This document shows positions 60,010 to 64,000 of a stretch of 64,000 nt of DNA, piece by piece. The stretch is from the NCBI GenBank assembly GCA_028583685.1, contig JAMXIF010001253.1, forward strand, positions 78,174,962 to 78,238,961, written 5' to 3'. Numbering within the stretch: position 1 is the first letter of the stretch; every line of letters begins with the position of its first letter. A model generated the notes under the pieces. That model made no database searches. It had not been told where the DNA came from and was given only the letters and a program-made list of their open reading frames with translations. Source of the DNA: Petaurus breviceps papuanus (taxonomy: Eukaryota; Chordata; Mammalia; Diprotodontia; Petauridae). The translations under genes and the position numbers were made by a program.

Positions 60010-60109
60010 TTAGGATTTAGTTTTGCCACTGCATCACATAGTCTACCTGAAAACTACACAGGCTACACATGAAGATGCTTACCTTGAAACATACTGTAAT
60101 TATATATAT

Positions 60110-60230
60110 ATACTATAATGGAAATTCCTAGATGTTAGATGCTGTTTTAGTTTTGTAATTTTATCCCTAGAATCTAGCACATTTCCTGGAGTATCAAAAG
60201 AGCCTAATAAGAATTTGTTGCTTGTTTGAA
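60110..60230 (+). mobile_element. L2 3' tail remnant
   Basis: TTATCCCTAGAATCTAGCAC, TTTCCTGGAGTATCAAAAGA and TAATAAGAATTTGTTGCTTG fit the L2 end. Confidence 0.6.
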
Positions 60231-60239
60231 AAGAAAATT

Positions 60240-61225
60240 TATTGAAAAAGATGAAACAAATACAGGCAAATACAGAAAAGGGAAAATGTAGCAACATAAA
60301 ACTAGAAGCCCATATATTCCCCCTTCCCCCAAAAAATACAACCCACCACATTTATCTTCTAGATTCACAAATATGTTTACAAATGGAGAGGAAATACTTT
60401 CTGTTTGCTTTGGTAGATTCTTGAGCTACAGATTACTTGAAACCTAATAAATGGAAATAACAAAGCTTTAAAGAAAAAAAAACATTCAAATTAAAAAAGC
60501 TTTATTCAAATCTTTTTTTAAAATCAACTGTATTTTAACTTTTATTCTTTCCTTTAGCCCTCCACAGACACATCCCTCTTGATCTAGGCAACTCTCAAAT
60601 ATCAGTTGTATTCATGATACCTATCTGAATTGGTAGAGGCAATTGACTCATTGAGAAGTTCACTAGAGCAATGAAAACATAGGCCCAGTACCTATCACTA
60701 TAAATTTGAAAATTGTGGAGGATTTTATTAATACTTTCTCTTATATTTGTTATATTTTAAGATGTGTTTGTGTTTTAAAATTATAATTTATCCTTAATTA
60801 ATTTGGAATTAAAGCTGATATAAGTATTTTGACAAATTGTTTTATGGGGAGTGTGGATGGTGACAAAAATTTTCTTTGTTAAAAAATAGACGGTTGCTCC
60901 ATTGTGTTTGGATCAATTTGCAAATAAAAGATGACATGTATAGGGAGAGTAGGTAGTCTTCTATTTTTTTATCCTGAACTCCTAGCATAGTTTTTAGAAC
61001 ATATTATACACTTATTAAACAATTGTTAATTGATCGATTGATTGCTTATCAAGGCAAATAAATCTGGCTCATTAAAGTAAAAGCGCAGGTAAAGTATGAG
61101 AAAGGATGAATTGTAGAGATGGTTAAACTCTATAGTAGACTACCAAGAATTTTTAAAATGGTGTTAATGAAGATCTTAAAAAAGAAAATATATTCAATAT
61201 AAGTTAGAATAGCTTACTTGCAGTG
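60240..61225. other. AT-rich DNA, one L2 tail trace
   Basis: 60970-61045 (CTCCTAGCATAGTTTTTAGA, TTAATTGATCGATTGATTGC) resembles an L2 tail. Nothing else is recognised. Confidence 0.45.
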
Positions 61226-61234
61226 ATGAGGTGG

Positions 61235-61645
61235 TGTAGTCATTATAAGTCTCTTTTCACATAGTACAGCAAGTGTTGTTCATGGAATCAGAAGATCCAT
61301 ATTCAATTACCCATTCTGTTGCTTGCTACTTGTACAAGTCAACCTCTCTGGGCCTTAGATTCACCATATATAAAATCAGGGGTTCTACTAGGTGTCCATT
61401 GATGTCCCTTCCAGCTCTAGATCTAAGATCCTATAATGACTTCTGTTGATATATTTATAAGTAACTATTTGACTAAATTTCAACATACATAATAAATTCA
61501 AAGGTAGTATAACATACTGGATAAATTATTTTCCTTGACACTTGCTGTATGTGTGACCAGAAGTAAGTTATTTTATATCTCTGAACTTCAGGGAAATCTG
61601 ATTTTAAGTTGCAGATATATTATTATCTGTATTGATTGAGAGCAT
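61235..61645 (+). mobile_element. Two MIR-like SINE remnants
   Basis: 61235-61440 has GTACAAGTCAACCTCTCTGG and GGGCCTTAGATTCACCATAT, then ends GTCCCTTCCAGCTCTAGATC and TAAGATCCTATAATGAC. 61500-61645 has GTATGTGTGACCAGAAGTAA and TATCTCTGAACTTCAGGG. Confidence 0.65.
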
Positions 61646-61679
61646 ATACCTTCTGAAAAAATATCATATCCCTGAAGAT

Positions 61680-61808
61680 CCATATCTTTATATCTATATC
61701 TAAATCATCTACCTATGCTTATGTCTATGTGTATAGCTATTTGTCTATGTCTGTCTACCTACCAATCATATCTATCATGTCTGTCTGTCCATCTGTCTAT
61801 ATATCATG
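61680..61808. repeat. CTAT/CTGT-rich degenerate microsatellite
   Basis: TATATCTATATCTAAATCAT leads into CTATGTCTGTCTACC and CTGTCTGTCCATCTGTCTAT units. Confidence 0.75.
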
Positions 61809-62124
61809 AACTTACAACTCTCTGGACCCAGGGAATGCCCTTAGCATGCACTCAACCCTATAATGACACCAATTATTTGCCAAAGGAATTATATGTCTTT
61901 CTTTTTTCCCCATTTTTTCCACTTCATTTTTCAATTCATGGAATAAAGCAAGTATTTCCACAATATAGTGCAATAAAAAAGATGATTGCAAATGAAATTG
62001 TAAACCTACCAGGTGCAAGTTGCTATTCCTTTCAAATATACAACAAAATTATCATGTAAATTGCTTTTTTTTCTTCCCTACCCCATTAGAGATGGCTACT
62101 ATTGGATACTACCATTAGGGGTAT

Positions 62125-62126
62125 GC

Positions 62127-62167
<41 letters not shown>
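62125..62167. repeat. TG microsatellite
   Basis: About 36 bp of nearly pure GT after a GTGTATATGTG start. Confidence 0.95.
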
Positions 62168-62169
<2 letters not shown>

Positions 62170-62269
62170 GTTATTCTATACATACTTCTATTTATCAGTT
62201 CTTTCTCTAGAAGAATTCTGCTTCCCACTTCTCAGACAAATGACAATGTAGAATCACCTAAGTGATTAA

Positions 62270-62535
62270 GGATAACTTTCTTTAAAGCAAAGTTCAAGCA
62301 CAACTTCTTAAAAGAAGGACTTCCTTGATCTTCCTGATTGTTAGTATATTTTCTCCCTCACCCCAGCACCAGATATTTCATATTTGCTTTATATATATAT
62401 ATATATGTAATATAATTATCTATTTTCCCCTTTTAAATTTAATCTATTTAGGGGAAGGGACTACTTGCTTTGACTTTAAATTTCCAATGGCCACCACATA
62501 GAACATGGTTAATAAATCCTTGAACTGAATGATTA
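62270..62535 (+). mobile_element. L2 3' end with TA microsatellite
   Basis: AAGAAGGACTTCCTTGATCT, CCAGCACCAGATATTTCATA, an AT run (62390-62407), TTTAGGGGAAGGGACTACTT, and the end GGTTAATAAATCCTTGAACT. Confidence 0.65.
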
Positions 62536-62999
62536 AATATTGTATAGCATGAAATGGGACTGGAACATTAATTATTAAATATTTTGTATATTTTAATTCC
62601 ATATTTTATAAAAAATATACATGGCCAAAGTTATAAAAAATCAAACCATCACCACCACCACTACCACCAAGAAAAGTGGTATCCTTTCACAATGCAGCTC
62701 ATTGTTGAATATCTTTCAAGGGAAACAAGGGAATCAGATACCAAGGATGAAGCTATGGTTTGTTGTCAAAATAGAATGCTGCCAAGTGGCCATTGATTTT
62801 TCTCCACCATGTTTTTATAATACGTCTAGTAAGTGTTTAACTATATGAAGTGGCCTTAACAACTTTGATGAACACCTATGGTTGAACCACAATGAATTAC
62901 TGGGCTTCAAACCAAGACTTTGCTGGATCATGGGCTGTGAGTCAAAACAATTTCCTGTCCATCCAAAAATACATTTTCAACATGTTATTGACATGGCAG

Positions 63000-63215
63000 C
63001 TTTCCTCTCATTTAAGGCAGAAATATCTGTTTATCTCAACTTCCTAATGTGTAAAAATAGGAATAAAAGTAGCAAATACTTCCCAGGGCAAATGTGAGGG
63101 TAAAATGAGATAATATTTCTAAAGTGCTTCTAAAACCTTAAAGCTCTAGATACATGATATCATCATCAATATCATGCACCACACACACAAACACACACAG
63201 AGAGACACAATTTGA
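63000..63215. mobile_element. MIR 3' part followed by a CA microsatellite
   Basis: CAACTTCCTAATGTGTAAAA, GTGAGGGTAAAATGAGATAA and TTCTAAAGTGCTTCTAAAAC fit MIR (+). CACACACACAAACACACAC is at about 63179-63203. Confidence 0.6.
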
Positions 63216-63219
63216 CTGC

Positions 63220-64000
63220 ATTCAAATTTATGCTGAAATCTGAAGTCCTTTTCCTATTTTCTAACCAAATGCATTAGAAACATATAAACCTAACACATTG
63301 CTATCTGTCTCCACAAATTGGGCCACTTCATCTCCAGGGATGATCAGACAATAATGGAAGAAAATTCTTTTGTAGTTGGATGTCCAAAACACACTTTTTA
63401 CCCCACAGAAGGGTTATTTTATTCTCAAAATTACAGCTCTAAGGAACAGATGGATCACTCAATCTATAAATCAATTAACCTTTCTTATTTTCCTCAAATC
63501 TATGAGAAGCAATCAAATATTTTTTCCCCTGAAAGAGAGAACAAAAGAAAAATTAGCTTAAACTGTAGCAAGAGGCATTTAGATTAAATTTAAGGGAGAA
63601 ATTCTTGGCAATAGAGTTTGTGAGATACAGACTGTGAATTAGTCTTTCTTGGGTATTTTCGGGGAAAAAAAGAGATTAGTTTAAGTAAAGTTTTCCCTAG
63701 TAGGAAGAGATTACTTTGCATGGTCTTTTGTGATTACTTGTTCTTTCTAATGTTTGTTTAATTTATCAGTTCCATCGTCCTTTTAAAAATGCTAAGAATT
63801 AGAATCACAACATGGAAGTTTGTACTATATGTGATACATCTCTTTAATTTTTTTCAAATTGAATCACTATTCTGACATGTAGGCTTTGTCTTTAATATAA
63901 TATTATATGTAAATCCTTACTGATCATTTACTAACAGGTTTTTAAAAGTATCACTTTCTATTTGAGTAAGTTCTGGCTATAACCAGGATAGAATTAAATG
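63220..64000. other. AT-rich unique-looking DNA
   Basis: Overlapping frames of 89 and 61 codons at 63318-63587 show no domain and a composition like the surrounding sequence. I see no gene. Confidence 0.45.

Overview
This is a gene-free, AT-rich stretch of a marsupial nuclear genome, either intergenic or inside a very large intron. The identification rests on its repeats. There are many tRNA-derived CORE-SINEs of the Mar1/MAR1 type (box starting GGGGCAGC, 3' tail ending near TGAATAACAACA, which is the RTE/BovB-like tail known for Mar1). There is a second SINE type starting GGGGCGGCCAGGTGGCTCAG that resembles WSINE1 of Australasian marsupials, so an Australian species (dasyurid, diprotodont or relative) is more likely than an American opossum. 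L1 copies have marsupial-like 5' leaders and ORF2 segments, and there is a thick background of old L2, CR1/L3 and MIR/THER1 remnants. I find no convincing host exon, tRNA, rRNA or CRISPR array. None of the short open frames looks like a host gene; most lie in repeats.

Layout. 0-9.7 kb: SINE-rich, with an old L1 ORF2 3' piece (1.4-2.6 kb), L2 fragments (2.6-4.5 and 6.2-6.8 kb) and about eight SINEs. 9.7-18.5 kb: mostly unique AT-rich DNA, with a long CT tract at 11.68-11.87 kb and a few SINE and L2 pieces. 18.5-20.5 kb: decayed CR1/L3/L2-type LINE. 23.4-24.6 kb: an unclassified TATA-containing block, perhaps an LTR. 24.7-33.1 kb: a dense L1 cluster, with one long L1 lacking most of its endonuclease, a second L1 carrying a solo LTR, and L1 5' parts facing the other way. 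37.1-41.1 kb: an L2 followed by an L1-derived element that has a leader, an ORF1 and a 3' end but no visible ORF2 (HAL1-like). It is bounded by an 8-bp duplication and was later hit by one SINE and one solo LTR. 41-49 kb: quiet, with microsatellites, L2 ends and two MAR1 copies. 49.5-54.3 kb: minus-strand L2 and CR1 remnants interrupted by a second solo LTR and by a microsatellite that holds a chimeric insertion. 59.2-60.0 kb: the 3' end of a Tigger-type DNA transposon and a two-unit SINE.

The most unusual observation is at 51876-52192. Two short pieces of neighbouring DNA, 150 bp copied directly from the 50-kb solo LTR and 159 bp copied in inverted orientation from 51.1-51.3 kb, are joined by an 8-bp A/T filler and lie inside a CA/TA microsatellite. 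By eye both copies are without mismatch. This looks like a recent templated insertion made by replication template switching, or alternatively an assembly artefact. A second notable case is the SINE heterodimer at 59697-60009, where two clearly different SINE units share a single perfect 16-bp target-site duplication.

All family assignments come from recalled consensus patterns, not a database search. Boundaries supported by target-site duplications are precise; the others are approximate.
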